A stretch of DNA of 7,286 nt from Mucilaginibacter sp. UBA4741 (GCA_002403905.1 DHIR01000293.1:1-7286), one strand, 5' to 3'. Shown: positions 1 through 6,149, counted from the first letter of the stretch. The notes: a model not told the origin generated them from the letters alone. Numbers and translations are program-made.

Positions 1-20
1 GTATCTAACAGGTAATTCAT
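1..20 (-). CDS. PIN-domain (VapC-like) toxin, 5' end only
   Basis: Only the first six codons and two bases are inside the window. The minus-strand ATG at 20-18 overlaps the antitoxin stop TGA (19-17) as ATGA, the translational coupling usual in type II toxin-antitoxin operons. The visible peptide is MNYLLD followed by AC, which must be Thr. The (M-x-YLLDT) opening is the well-known first strand of PIN-domain ribonucleases, and the Asp at residue 6 would be the first of the acidic metal-binding residues. Members of this family normally cleave RNA, often tRNA or mRNA, and are held inactive by the antitoxin encoded upstream. The rest of the gene lies off the left edge, so neither the remaining catalytic acids nor the intactness of the gene can be judged. 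The identity rests on seven residues plus the operon context. Confidence 0.7.
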
Positions 21-250
21 AACCCTAAAAACTCTTCTTCTGTTATTTTAAAATCGGGAGCAAAAGTAAATTTTGCTTTTCCTTCTAAAATCCCCAGTTT
101 ACGTTTTGCTTGTTTGGGTAGTTCAGGAAGAAAGTATCCAACAACTTCTTTTTTCTTACCAAAGGTTACAGCTATTTTTTCACCCCCCTTTACTTGTTCA
201 AGCACCTCCGAGAAGTGAGTTTTGAACTGTCCTACACTCATTGTTTTCAT
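17..250 (-). CDS. Phd/YefM-like type II antitoxin
   Basis: This is a small protein (77 aa from the chosen start) that should bind its own promoter DNA through the N-terminal fold and neutralise the toxin encoded next to it through the C-terminal tail. The N-terminal part (MKTMSVGQFKTHFSEVLEQV, then GEKIAVTFGKKKEVVGYF) has the Phd/YefM pattern of a strand, a helix and a beta-hairpin with a basic turn. The tail KRKLGILEGKAKF...APDFKITEEEF resembles the LGxLKGK...DDF segment typical of antitoxins paired with PIN toxins. An upstream in-frame TTG at 271 is possible, but it lies inside the predicted -7 promoter box, so ATG 250 (or ATG 241) is preferred; homologous antitoxins also begin at MKT. The stop overlaps the toxin start by ATGA. 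Two palindromes upstream suggest autoregulation. Confidence 0.85.
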   Translation of the reverse strand: MKTMSVGQFKTHFSEVLEQVKGGEKIAVTFGKKKEVVGYFLPELPKQAKRKLGILEGKAKFTFAPDFKITEEEFLGL

Positions 251-267
251 ATCGACACAATCTTTTA

Positions 268-299
268 TCAAATATAAATTATATTTGACAACTTGTCAA
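268..299 (-). promoter_or_regulatory. TA promoter with two adjoining palindromic operator candidates
   Basis: On the minus strand TATATTTG (276-269) is a perfect match to the Bacteroidota -7 consensus TAnnTTTG, with a TTG (299-297) as -33 element 20 nt upstream. Transcription would start near 263, some 12 nt before the antitoxin ATG at 250. Two perfect inverted repeats cover the promoter. One is 10 bp arms around a single base (268-277 TCAAATATAA, centre 278, 279-288). The other is 7 bp arms around a single base (285-291 TTGACAA, centre 292, 293-299 TTGTCAA). They share four bases. A Phd/YefM antitoxin, alone or with toxin, normally represses through such palindromes; that binding is inferred here. 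Confidence 0.6.
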
Positions 300-343
300 G
301 TAAATACATTCAGGATAAAATTTTACAACTGGTAACTAATAGC

Positions 344-351
344 TACTTTAG
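344..351 (+). promoter_or_regulatory. Possible -7 element of the MFS gene
   Basis: TACTTTAG matches TAnnTTTG at five of the six defined positions. No convincing -33 TTG is seen at the expected distance. It ends only 6 nt before the ATG at 358, so if real the transcript would have almost no leader. Weak call based on a short degenerate motif. Confidence 0.25.
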
Positions 352-357
352 CTTTTA

Positions 358-1665
358 ATGCTCGAAAAGAACAATAAAAAAACCATCCGCGCCTGGGCCA
401 TGTTTGATTGGGCCAATTCGGCTTATAATTTGGTTATTACGTCAACCATCTTTCCGGCCTATTATGTGGCTATAACGGCCAATAAAGCAAACGGGGATAG
501 AGTAATGTTCTTCGGCAAGAGTTTTGTAAATACGGCCCTGTCTGATTATGCTTTGGCGATATCTTACTTAGTTGTGGCGCTGTTGTTACCAATCCTAACC
601 TCCATAGCCGACTACCAGGGCAATAAAAAGATCTTTATGAAATGCTTTACATGGCTGGGCGCCTTATCATGCTGTTGCCTGTTCTTTTTTAAGCTGAGCA
701 GTTTAGAGTTTGGCATTATTTGTTTTGGCCTGGCGGCGATAGGCTATACCGGTGGATTTGTGTTTTACAACTCCTATCTGCCAGAAATAGCTACGCTGGA
801 TATGCAGGATAAAGTAAGCGCCAAGGGTTTTACTTATGGCTATATAGGCAGTGTTATTTTACAAGTTATTTGCTTCGTATTTGTGCTTTTTCCAAAAGTG
901 TTTGGGTTAACCGCGGGTAGCTCGGCACAATTATCGTTTTTACTGGTAGGGGTGTGGTGGATAGGGTTTGCCTATATACCGTTTACCATATTGCCTAAAG
1001 GCAGCCCTAACGCGCAAACGCATCACAATAATCTAATTAAAGGCGGTTTTATTGAGCTGGCTAAAGTTTGGCGACAAGTAAAGAAAATGCCATTGCTTAA
1101 ACGTTATTTACCCGCATTTTTTTTTTACTCGATGGGGGTACAAACCATTATGTTGGTCGCGGCCAGTTTTGGTGCTAAAATATTGCATTTGCCTACTGCC
1201 AATTTAATAACGGTAGTGTTAATTATACAGTTGGTTGCCATAGCCGGTGCAAACTTAATGTCTAAACTATCAGAGACGTATGGCAATGTATTAGTATTGG
1301 CATTTGTAGTTGTAGTTTGGATATTTGCCTGCGTAGGCGCTTATTTTACTACAACAGCGTTTCAGTTTTATATTTTAGCGGGTGTTGTGGGGATGATAAT
1401 GGGAGGGATACAATCGCTTTCACGGTCGACCTATTCTAAGTATTTGCCGCAGGATATACCGGATACCGCGTCTTTCTTTAGTTTTTATGATGTTACCGAA
1501 AAGCTGGCCATAGTTGGCGGTATGTTTAGCTTTGGTTTTATTGAAGAGTTAACGGGCAATATGCGCAACTCGGCTTTAATGCTTTGTATTTTCTTTTTTA
1601 TAGGTTTGATATTATTGATATCGTTACATAAAGAAGAAAAGCGGCTAAAAACCAATAAACCTTAA
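358..1665 (+). CDS. MFS transporter, UMF1 (Atg22-like) family
   Basis: A 435-aa inner-membrane protein with about twelve hydrophobic segments, the normal size for this branch of the major facilitator superfamily. Family marks are visible: the N-terminal RAWAMFDWANSAYN block (residues 11-24) followed by the iFPAYY segment, SIADYQGNKK (82-91) in the place of the MFS motif-A loop between helices 2 and 3, FYNSYLPEIA (136-145), a basic cytoplasmic stretch around 227-249 separating the two halves, GGIQSLSRSTYSKYLP (349-364), and FFSFYDVTEKLAIVGG (373-388). The eukaryotic relative Atg22 exports amino acids from the vacuole; the substrate of bacterial UMF1 members is generally not known, and nothing here reveals it. 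ATG 358 is preferred because it keeps the conserved N-terminal block complete. The LutA-like gene follows after 56 bp on the same strand with no clear terminator between, so co-transcription is possible. Confidence 0.88.
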   Translation: MLEKNNKKTIRAWAMFDWANSAYNLVITSTIFPAYYVAITANKANGDRVMFFGKSFVNTALSDYALAISYLVVALLLPILTSIADYQGNKKIFMKCFTWLGALSCCCLFFFKLSSLEFGIICFGLAAIGYTGGFVFYNSYLPEIATLDMQDKVSAKGFTYGYIGSVILQVICFVFVLFPKVFGLTAGSSAQLSFLLVGVWWIGFAYIPFTILPKGSPNAQTHHNNLIKGGFIELAKVWRQVKKMPLLKRYLPAFFFYSMGVQTIMLVAASFGAKILHLPTANLITVVLIIQLVAIAGANLMSKLSETYGNVLVLAFVVVVWIFACVGAYFTTTAFQFYILAGVVGMIMGGIQSLSRSTYSKYLPQDIPDTASFFSFYDVTEKLAIVGGMFSFGFIEELTGNMRNSALMLCIFFFIGLILLISLHKEEKRLKTNKP

Positions 1666-1697
1666 TTAAAAGCTAAACATAGTTATATAAAACTCAT

Positions 1698-1705
1698 TAC
1701 TTTTT
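1698..1705 (+). promoter_or_regulatory. Possible -7 element of the LutA-like gene
   Basis: TACTTTTT matches TAnnTTTG except for the last base and lies 16 nt upstream of ATG 1722. No TTG is visible at -33. If used, the gene would have its own promoter in addition to any readthrough from the transporter. Confidence 0.25.
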
Positions 1706-1721
1706 CTGAAATTAGCGCCCA

Positions 1722-2450
1722 ATGAAGACCGAACTATTTATTCCTTGTTTTATAGACCAGCTATACCCCGAAACAGCTTTTAATACCGTTAAACTTTTAG
1801 AGAAAGCAGGCTGTACGGTAACGTATAACACGGAGCAAACGTGCTGCGGCCAACCCGCTTTTAATGCCGGTTTTTGGGATGATGCTAAAGAAGTAGGTAG
1901 TAAATTTTTGAATAGTTTTTCGGAAGATAGCGTTATCGTAGCTCCATCTGCATCATGTACCGGCATGGTAAAAAACTATTATAACGATCTGTTTACCAAT
2001 ACAGTAGTGCATAACAAGTGCAGGACTATTCAAGGTAATATATATGAACTTTCAGACTTCCTGGTAAACATATTGCAGTTTGATTATTTCGGTGCCGAGC
2101 TGGAAGGCCGTGCCGTTTATCATGATAGCTGCGCCGCTTTACGCGAATGCCATATTAAAGCAGAACCTCGCCAATTGCTGTCAAAGGTAATAGGGTTGGA
2201 GCTGGTTGATCTGCCGCAAGGCGATACCTGTTGTGGTTTTGGTGGCACGTTTGCTGTTAAGTTTGATGCCATATCAAGCGCCATGGCGCAGCAAAAAGTA
2301 GATAACGCCTTATCTGTAGGTGCCGAATATATTATTTCTACAGATGCATCGTGCTTATTACACCTGCAAGGCTATATTGAAAAAAACAACCTGCCCATTA
2401 AATGTATGCACCTGGCTGATGTGCTGGCGCATGGTTGGGGGAATGTATAA
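1722..2450 (+). CDS. lutA: LutA/YkgE-type cysteine-rich (Fe-S) protein
   Basis: A 242-aa cytoplasmic protein made of two CCG (cysteine-rich) domains, the full usual length of LutA/YkgE proteins. Repeat one has Cys9 (FIPCFIDQLYP), Cys41-Cys42-Gly43 (TCCGQPAFNAG) and Cys79 (SCTGM). Repeat two has Cys137 (YHDSC), Cys170-Cys171-Gly172 (DTCCGFGGTF) and Cys211 (ASCLLH). In each repeat the last Cys of the wider family's CxxC is replaced (CTGM, CLLH), as is usual in the LutA branch. In Bacillus subtilis LutA works with LutB and LutC to oxidise L-lactate to pyruvate, and the CCG cysteines are thought to hold Fe-S centres or serve electron transfer. Neither lutB nor lutC is in this window, so a lactate role is inferred from family membership only; the gene could serve another oxidoreductase. 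It follows the MFS gene by 56 bp. Confidence 0.85.
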   Translation: MKTELFIPCFIDQLYPETAFNTVKLLEKAGCTVTYNTEQTCCGQPAFNAGFWDDAKEVGSKFLNSFSEDSVIVAPSASCTGMVKNYYNDLFTNTVVHNKCRTIQGNIYELSDFLVNILQFDYFGAELEGRAVYHDSCAALRECHIKAEPRQLLSKVIGLELVDLPQGDTCCGFGGTFAVKFDAISSAMAQQKVDNALSVGAEYIISTDASCLLHLQGYIEKNNLPIKCMHLADVLAHGWGNV

Positions 2451-2470
2451 GATTTTTATTTAAATTTCGT

Positions 2471-2478
2471 TACTTTAA
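2471..2478 (+). promoter_or_regulatory. Weak -7-like element upstream of the secreted protein gene
   Basis: TACTTTAA agrees with TAnnTTTG at four of six defined positions. It lies 63 nt upstream of ATG 2542. It shares the TACTTT core with the elements before the transporter, the LutA-like gene and thrS, which is the main reason for listing it. Confidence 0.2.
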
Positions 2479-2541
2479 CCAGATATACAATTGAATGTCA
2501 GAACGATAACGATATTATAAATATTACCTAATTAATTCATC

Positions 2542-3114
2542 ATGAGAAAGCTAATTATACTGGCGTTTATTGTGATCGCCAAAATCACATTCGCTCAAAA
2601 CAAAGACACCATAGGGCTGCAAACACCTTTTGCTAATGGCGAGGTTGCTTATCAAAAAACCTTTAAAGCGCCCGGTAAATCAATAACCTTACTTTTTAAT
2701 AATTCGCGATCATGGTTTGAAAAGCGATACGACAACCTGGACAGCATAAAAATGCAGAACAGCGCTGCCGGCCACCTAAGCGGAATAGGCTGGGAGGTGT
2801 TGACATTTAAAGGCCCTCTGGGTATGGACGTTCCAAGCAGGGCAGGGATGACAATTGCTATAATGTCAAAAGATGATAGCTACAGCGTTCATATATCGCG
2901 TATCATCTTAGGGTATGAAGAAGAGCCGGGCAAGCCACGTACTTATTTTACAGCCGAGGATCTGATGAACCATGTGCTGGGAAAGAAATATCCAAAAGGA
3001 ACCATTGATCCGGTTCCGTTCAATAAAAAACGCTCTAAGAAGGCACTTGAAAGTTTAAATGCATTGGTTGGTGGTATGATGACTTCTATTAGTCAAACCA
3101 TGGGCGGTAAGTAG
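2542..3114 (+). CDS. Secreted protein of unknown function, possibly DUF4468-like
   Basis: A 190-aa protein beginning with a clear Sec signal peptide: positive MRKL, hydrophobic core, and a likely signal peptidase I site after Ala18 (ITFA|QNKD). There is no lipobox Cys, so the product should be periplasmic or exported. The mature part reads as one small alpha/beta domain: a strand GEVAYQKTFKAPG (33-45), a helix ITLLFNNSRSWFEKRY (48-63), a strand rich in small residues (66-90), a strand MTIAIMSKDDSYSVHISRIILGY (103-125), then a Lys-rich C-terminal helix (161-190). The order 'apparent strand, helix with W/F, GxGxxxVxxFKG, then IxIMxKDxxYxVxIxxI' resembles the DUF4468 (TBP-like fold) proteins frequent in Bacteroidota, but this is a pattern impression, not a match. 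No catalytic motif is recognised. The gene stands alone and converges on the glycoside hydrolase. Confidence 0.75.
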   Translation: MRKLIILAFIVIAKITFAQNKDTIGLQTPFANGEVAYQKTFKAPGKSITLLFNNSRSWFEKRYDNLDSIKMQNSAAGHLSGIGWEVLTFKGPLGMDVPSRAGMTIAIMSKDDSYSVHISRIILGYEEEPGKPRTYFTAEDLMNHVLGKKYPKGTIDPVPFNKKRSKKALESLNALVGGMMTSISQTMGGK

Positions 3115-3140
3115 GTGAAATTATATTATAGAATGGTGTT

Positions 3141-3165
3141 AAAAGGCAAATATTGGTGGCTTTTT
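3141..3165 (+). terminator. Weak terminator candidate after the secreted protein gene
   Basis: AAAAG (3141-3145) pairs with CTTTT (3160-3164), and after a mismatch CA pairs with TG, followed by a short T run ending at 3165. It lies 26 nt after the stop codon. The stem is AT-rich and interrupted, so this is only a modest candidate. Confidence 0.25.
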
Positions 3166-3219
3166 GTAAGATATATGAGCCTAAACGCACCTTGTAAACA
3201 AGCGTATCTAAGGTAATTA

Positions 3220-3404
3220 GGTGTTCCACTTTATATGTTCCATCCAAATTGGTCAAAAAGTCAGCGATTTTGTTAATCAACTTATTTACAAATAATTAAC
3301 ATGATTTACTTAAAGTTATAGTGCTGTTGCAGGGTGTTCCACCTTTTTTGTTAAGCTATTAATTGACAAATAGTTACAAAAAATGCTGATTTAAGTGTAC
3401 CACT
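3220..3404 (+). repeat. Four dispersed copies of a TGT(T/A)CCA core
   Basis: GGTGTTCCACT (3220-3230), TATGTTCCATC (3234-3244, one base shifted context), GGTGTTCCACC (3333-3343) and AGTGTACCACT (3394-3404) share the core TGT(T/A)CCA in the same orientation. Spacings between cores are 14, 99 and 61 bases. All four lie in the gene-free region and no further copy was noticed elsewhere in the window. Function unknown: a protein-binding array or the multi-repeat end of an old insertion sequence are both possible. Confidence 0.45.
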
Positions 3405-3426
3405 ATTTCATGATACACCTGTAAAC

Positions 3427-3459
3427 AAAAAAGCAGATAACGATGAGTTATCCGCTTTT
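3427..3459 (-). terminator. Intrinsic terminator of the GH2 gene, possibly bidirectional
   Basis: GATAAC (3436-3441) pairs with GTTATC (3447-3452) around a 5-nt loop. After one A/C mismatch, AAAAGC-type bases (3429-3434) pair with GCTTTT (3454-3459). Read on the minus strand the stem is followed by a T-rich tail (3432-3427), 19 nt after the hydrolase stop codon at 3481-3479. On the plus strand the 3' side is also T-rich (3456-3465), so it may stop transcription from both sides. Confidence 0.75.
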
Positions 3460-3478
3460 GCTTTTGGAGCTATCTTGC

Positions 3479-5716
3479 TTACAACTTAGTATTACTCAAT
3501 AACGACAGCCCTGCATCAATATATTGTCCGCCAATAGTTTGTTTGCAATGAATGGCTATAATGTTTTTACCATTGGGTTTAATCGCTGCTTTACCTTCGG
3601 CGTTCATCGGGACAACGGTATAGGAAGACGAATACCCGCTAATAGACGCAGCTTTAACACCATTGATATACACCTCGCAATCCTCATCGTGATGAATATA
3701 TAATACCAGTTTGTCCTTCTCAGCAGCTGACAGGTCACCTAAAGTAAATTCCTGTCTTAGCCAGATGTTGTTGGTATTCCAAACGGTTTTTATGTTGCCG
3801 CCCGGAGTGCCGCGTGTACCAAAGCCGGCTAATCCACTTTTCCATGAACCATCGTTAAATGCGGTTTCAAACCAATCGCCTACAGGTTGCTCTGTAGTAT
3901 ATTTCCATGTTCTCGCTTCTTTTTGTGATGATGGTAAAACCTCTTTGATATATAAGTTATCATTGATAACCTTGGTGTTTGAAGCATATATCTTGTCAAC
4001 GCCTCCTTTTATTACCTCACGGTCATAGGTCATTAAACCATTTAATTCTACTTCAACATCGGTTATCTCCGTGTAAACAGCAGCACTTAAGCCCATGTTT
4101 GTTTTAAATAGCGTTAGGTCATCAGCAAACTTATCATACAGGTCTGTATACTCTTTTTTATTGTTGATCATGATGTAAGTATCACCAACCTTCCACGTAT
4201 GGCCGGGTATGATATAGCCAATACCACCATACTCGCCGCAGGCCAATACCTGCTTGGTGCTAAACGGAACCGCAGGAGGAGGGTAGCTGTGTATATCTAA
4301 AAAGTCGCCCACGCCAAAATGGTTACCACCGCTTGCCTGGTTAATTAAGCGCGATGGGTCAAGCTTGTGCACCATATTAACTAACCCTGTAGTATTATGC
4401 TGCGCCTGTCCTTCGTTAAATATTACCCAGTTAACAATACAAGGCGAGTTCCAATGTGTCCTTATCAAACGGGTTAGTTCTGATCTAAACTCTACCGTAT
4501 CAACCGGGGGCGTGTGCGCAGTATATGAGTTTGGCGATGGCATGTCCTGCCAAACCATAATACCCAGTTTATCGGCCCAATAATACCAGCGATAAGGCTC
4601 GTATTTAATATGCTTACGCACCATATTAAAGCCAAACTTCTTGATCATTTCCAGGTCGTACCTCAACGCTTCGTCAGTAGGGGCGGTATAGCCACCATCC
4701 GGCCAAAACCCCTGATCTAACGGGCCTAACTGGAACAGAAACTTGTTATTTAAGTATAACTTCTTATAACCGCCGTCTTCTTCAACCGATATTTTGCGCA
4801 TACCAAAATAACTGGTAACGGCATCTGTATTTGCCTCGTCTTTATTTAAGTCGATATCCAGATTATATAGAAACGGACTATCAGGCGACCAAAGCTTGGC
4901 ATTAGCTACGCTGATACTTGTTTCAACATTAGGTTTAATCGTTTCAGTAGTTACTACGTTGTTACCATCTTTTACCTTTACAGTAATATTAGCGCCTCTT
5001 ACATTACCAAAGGTGTTTACTGTAAGTTTTACTACAGAATTATCAACGTCAGGAACAATCTTAATTTCTCTTATACTAACACGCGCTACTGGCTCCAGCC
5101 AAACAGTTTGCCAAATACCTGTAACCGAGGTGTACATTATACCCTGCGGATTTAAAGTTTGTTTGCCACGCGGGAAACCACCTTCGTCTGTAGGGTCCCA
5201 AACACGTACGGTAAGCTCCTGTTTGCCTGTGGTAGCTAAGGCCCTGGTGATATTATAAGTAAACGGATCATAACCACCTTTGTGTAAACCTATACGTTTG
5301 CCGTTTATAAATACTTCCGACTCAAAATCAACAGCACCAAAATGAATGAGTACTTGTTTGCCTTTCCACCCGCTTGGTACAGTGAATGTACGGCGATACC
5401 ATAAACGGTCATGATGCTCTTTAACTCCGGATAAGGCAGACTCGACAGGGAAGGGTACCAATATGGTTTTATCAAGTTTACCAGTTGGTAATACATCACC
5501 TACAGCACCGGGTTGGTATTGCCATAAACCGTTAAGGTTAAGCCATTCTTTACGCACCAATTGCGGACGCGGATATTCTGGTAATACATTGGCCGGGTTT
5601 ACATCTTTGGCAAACTTGCTCATTAGCGGGGCCTTTTTAAGCTCCCAGCTTTGTGCAAACGTTGCCGATGAAAATCCTGCACATACCAGCAGGATGACCA
5701 GTTTCTTAATATTCAT
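3479..5716 (-). CDS. Secreted glycoside hydrolase family 2 (beta-galactosidase-like)
   Basis: A 745-aa exported enzyme with a Sec signal peptide (MNIKKLVILLVCAGFSSATFA, cleavage about after residue 21). Domains in order: sugar-binding jelly-roll (about 45-210; RPQLVRKEWLNLNGLW, WYRRTFTVP, FGAVDFESEVFINGKRIG), immunoglobulin-like sandwich (about 210-305), and a TIM barrel (about 310-590). In the barrel, RKHIKYEPYRWYYWAD (367-382) is a family hallmark; Glu435 in WVIFNEG is the predicted acid/base and Glu495 in CGEYGG the predicted nucleophile; YTEITDVEVELNGLMTYDRE (548-567) is the usual closing segment. A further region (about 603-740; WFETAFNDGSWKSG, WLRQEFTL, HHDEDCEVYINGVK) has the look of a second galactose-binding-like beta-sandwich. 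It would hydrolyse terminal beta-glycosides by a retaining mechanism in the periplasm or outside; whether galactoside, glucuronide or mannoside is not decided by these motifs. No SusC/D or partner enzymes are adjacent. Confidence 0.92.
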   Translation of the reverse strand: MNIKKLVILLVCAGFSSATFAQSWELKKAPLMSKFAKDVNPANVLPEYPRPQLVRKEWLNLNGLWQYQPGAVGDVLPTGKLDKTILVPFPVESALSGVKEHHDRLWYRRTFTVPSGWKGKQVLIHFGAVDFESEVFINGKRIGLHKGGYDPFTYNITRALATTGKQELTVRVWDPTDEGGFPRGKQTLNPQGIMYTSVTGIWQTVWLEPVARVSIREIKIVPDVDNSVVKLTVNTFGNVRGANITVKVKDGNNVVTTETIKPNVETSISVANAKLWSPDSPFLYNLDIDLNKDEANTDAVTSYFGMRKISVEEDGGYKKLYLNNKFLFQLGPLDQGFWPDGGYTAPTDEALRYDLEMIKKFGFNMVRKHIKYEPYRWYYWADKLGIMVWQDMPSPNSYTAHTPPVDTVEFRSELTRLIRTHWNSPCIVNWVIFNEGQAQHNTTGLVNMVHKLDPSRLINQASGGNHFGVGDFLDIHSYPPPAVPFSTKQVLACGEYGGIGYIIPGHTWKVGDTYIMINNKKEYTDLYDKFADDLTLFKTNMGLSAAVYTEITDVEVELNGLMTYDREVIKGGVDKIYASNTKVINDNLYIKEVLPSSQKEARTWKYTTEQPVGDWFETAFNDGSWKSGLAGFGTRGTPGGNIKTVWNTNNIWLRQEFTLGDLSAAEKDKLVLYIHHDEDCEVYINGVKAASISGYSSSYTVVPMNAEGKAAIKPNGKNIIAIHCKQTIGGQYIDAGLSLLSNTKL

Positions 5717-5776
5717 AAGTAAATAGGTTGGTATTGGATTTGGTTTAGGTGGTAAAACTAATTAAAGTTTTTAAGA

Positions 5777-6055
5777 ATGTTTATTCTGTATAGTTGTTGT
5801 TTGGCAACTTTATTGCTACAAATAAGCGTGCAACGATATAGAACAGCCAATCAAGATACTGGTGTTATTGCCTACGAAACCAGCAAGAATAGCATTCGTA
5901 TAAAATTCAGAGATGGGTCTATATATGCATACACCAATAAAAGCGCCGGCATTGCAGCTATCTCCGAAATGAAAACCCTGGCTAATAAAGGAGAGGGGTT
6001 AACCACTTATATTAACCAGCATGTAAGGGATCATTATCAATCTAAATTGAAATAG
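5777..6055 (+). CDS. Small conserved-looking protein with KTSC-like pattern; start uncertain
   Basis: The open frame from ATG 5777 encodes 92 aa; the probable translation start is GTG 5828 (75 aa, beginning with QRYRTANQDTGVIAYE). Reasons for the later start: the first 17 residues (MFILYSCCLATLLLQIS) do not look like a clean signal peptide, and the only -7-like element nearby (TATAGTTG, 5789-5796, one mismatch to TAnnTTTG) lies downstream of the ATG. The body reads as a compact domain: VIAYETSKNSIRIKFRDGSIYAYTNKSAG, then a helix AAISEMKTLANKG and EGLTTYINQHVRDHY. The sequence 'x-x-Y-(small)-IxIxFxDGxxYxYxNKSAG...GxGLxTYIxxxV' recalls the KTSC domain found at the C-terminus of some lysyl-tRNA synthetases and as small stand-alone proteins, whose function is not known. 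It is divergent from the hydrolase gene and upstream of thrS. Confidence 0.65.
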   Translation: MFILYSCCLATLLLQISVQRYRTANQDTGVIAYETSKNSIRIKFRDGSIYAYTNKSAGIAAISEMKTLANKGEGLTTYINQHVRDHYQSKLK

Positions 6056-6095
6056 AATCTGACACTATTGTCTCTTAATAATTCCAAAATAATCG

Positions 6096-6103
6096 TACTT
6101 TCG
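6096..6103 (+). promoter_or_regulatory. thrS promoter -7 element
   Basis: TACTTTCG matches the Bacteroidota TAnnTTTG element except at the seventh base. Transcription would begin near 6108, giving a leader of about 70 nt before the thrS start at 6178. A TTG at 6068-6070 is 25 nt away, longer than the usual spacing, so the -33 element is not secure. Confidence 0.5.
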
Positions 6104-6116
6104 CAACTCAAAATAA

Positions 6117-6149
6117 ATGATCACACACGTAGGTGATCATGAAACGTAA
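6117..6149 (+). CDS. Possible 10-codon leader ORF upstream of thrS
   Basis: ATG 6117 to TAA 6149 encodes MITHVGDHET, lying wholly within the predicted leader RNA. Two of ten codons are Thr (ACA, ACG). Its first eight codons coincide with the leader hairpin (6117-6140), so ribosomes on it would unfold that hairpin. Two Thr codons are not a strong Thr-rich signature, and no Shine-Dalgarno sequence is seen, so translation is uncertain. Confidence 0.25.
   Translation: MITHVGDHET

Larger units (their letters stand above)
3115..3478. other. 364-bp gene-free region between convergent genes
   Basis: No convincing gene is seen on either strand. The longest open frame (minus 3280-3089, 63 codons) overlaps the end of the secreted protein gene and shows no recognisable motif. 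The region contains a weak terminator-like hairpin (3141-3165), four TGT(T/A)CCA cores (from 3222, 3236, 3335 and 3396), a 7-bp inverted repeat TGTTAAT/ATTAACA (3271-3277 and 3295-3301), and a strong terminator (3427-3459). Near-identical segments CACCTTGTAAACAA (starting near 3188) and CACCTGTAAACAA (starting near 3416) stand about 230 bp apart. The length and repeat content exceed what two convergent terminators need, so a decayed insertion is possible. Confidence 0.5.

Noticed and set aside
251..271. TTG 271 as antitoxin start, adding seven residues
   Set aside because: The codon lies inside the predicted -7 promoter box and homologous antitoxins begin at MKT; ATG 250 fits better.
1712..1966. 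84-codon minus-strand open frame
   Set aside because: Shadow of the LutA-like gene, which has all expected cysteine motifs on the plus strand.
3089..3280. 63-codon minus-strand open frame
   Set aside because: It overlaps the 3' end of the secreted protein gene, shows no recognisable motif, and its frame lies in the repeat-bearing gap; most likely chance.
3115..3478. CRISPR array
   Set aside because: The repeated cores are only 7-11 bp and irregularly spaced; there are no regular repeat-spacer units and no cas genes.
3711..5726. Several plus-strand open frames (3711-4028, 4365-4583, 4896-5258, 5463-5726) and one minus-strand frame (5499-5305)
   Set aside because: All are antisense or out-of-frame shadows of the GH2 gene, whose domain structure and catalytic residues are continuous through them.
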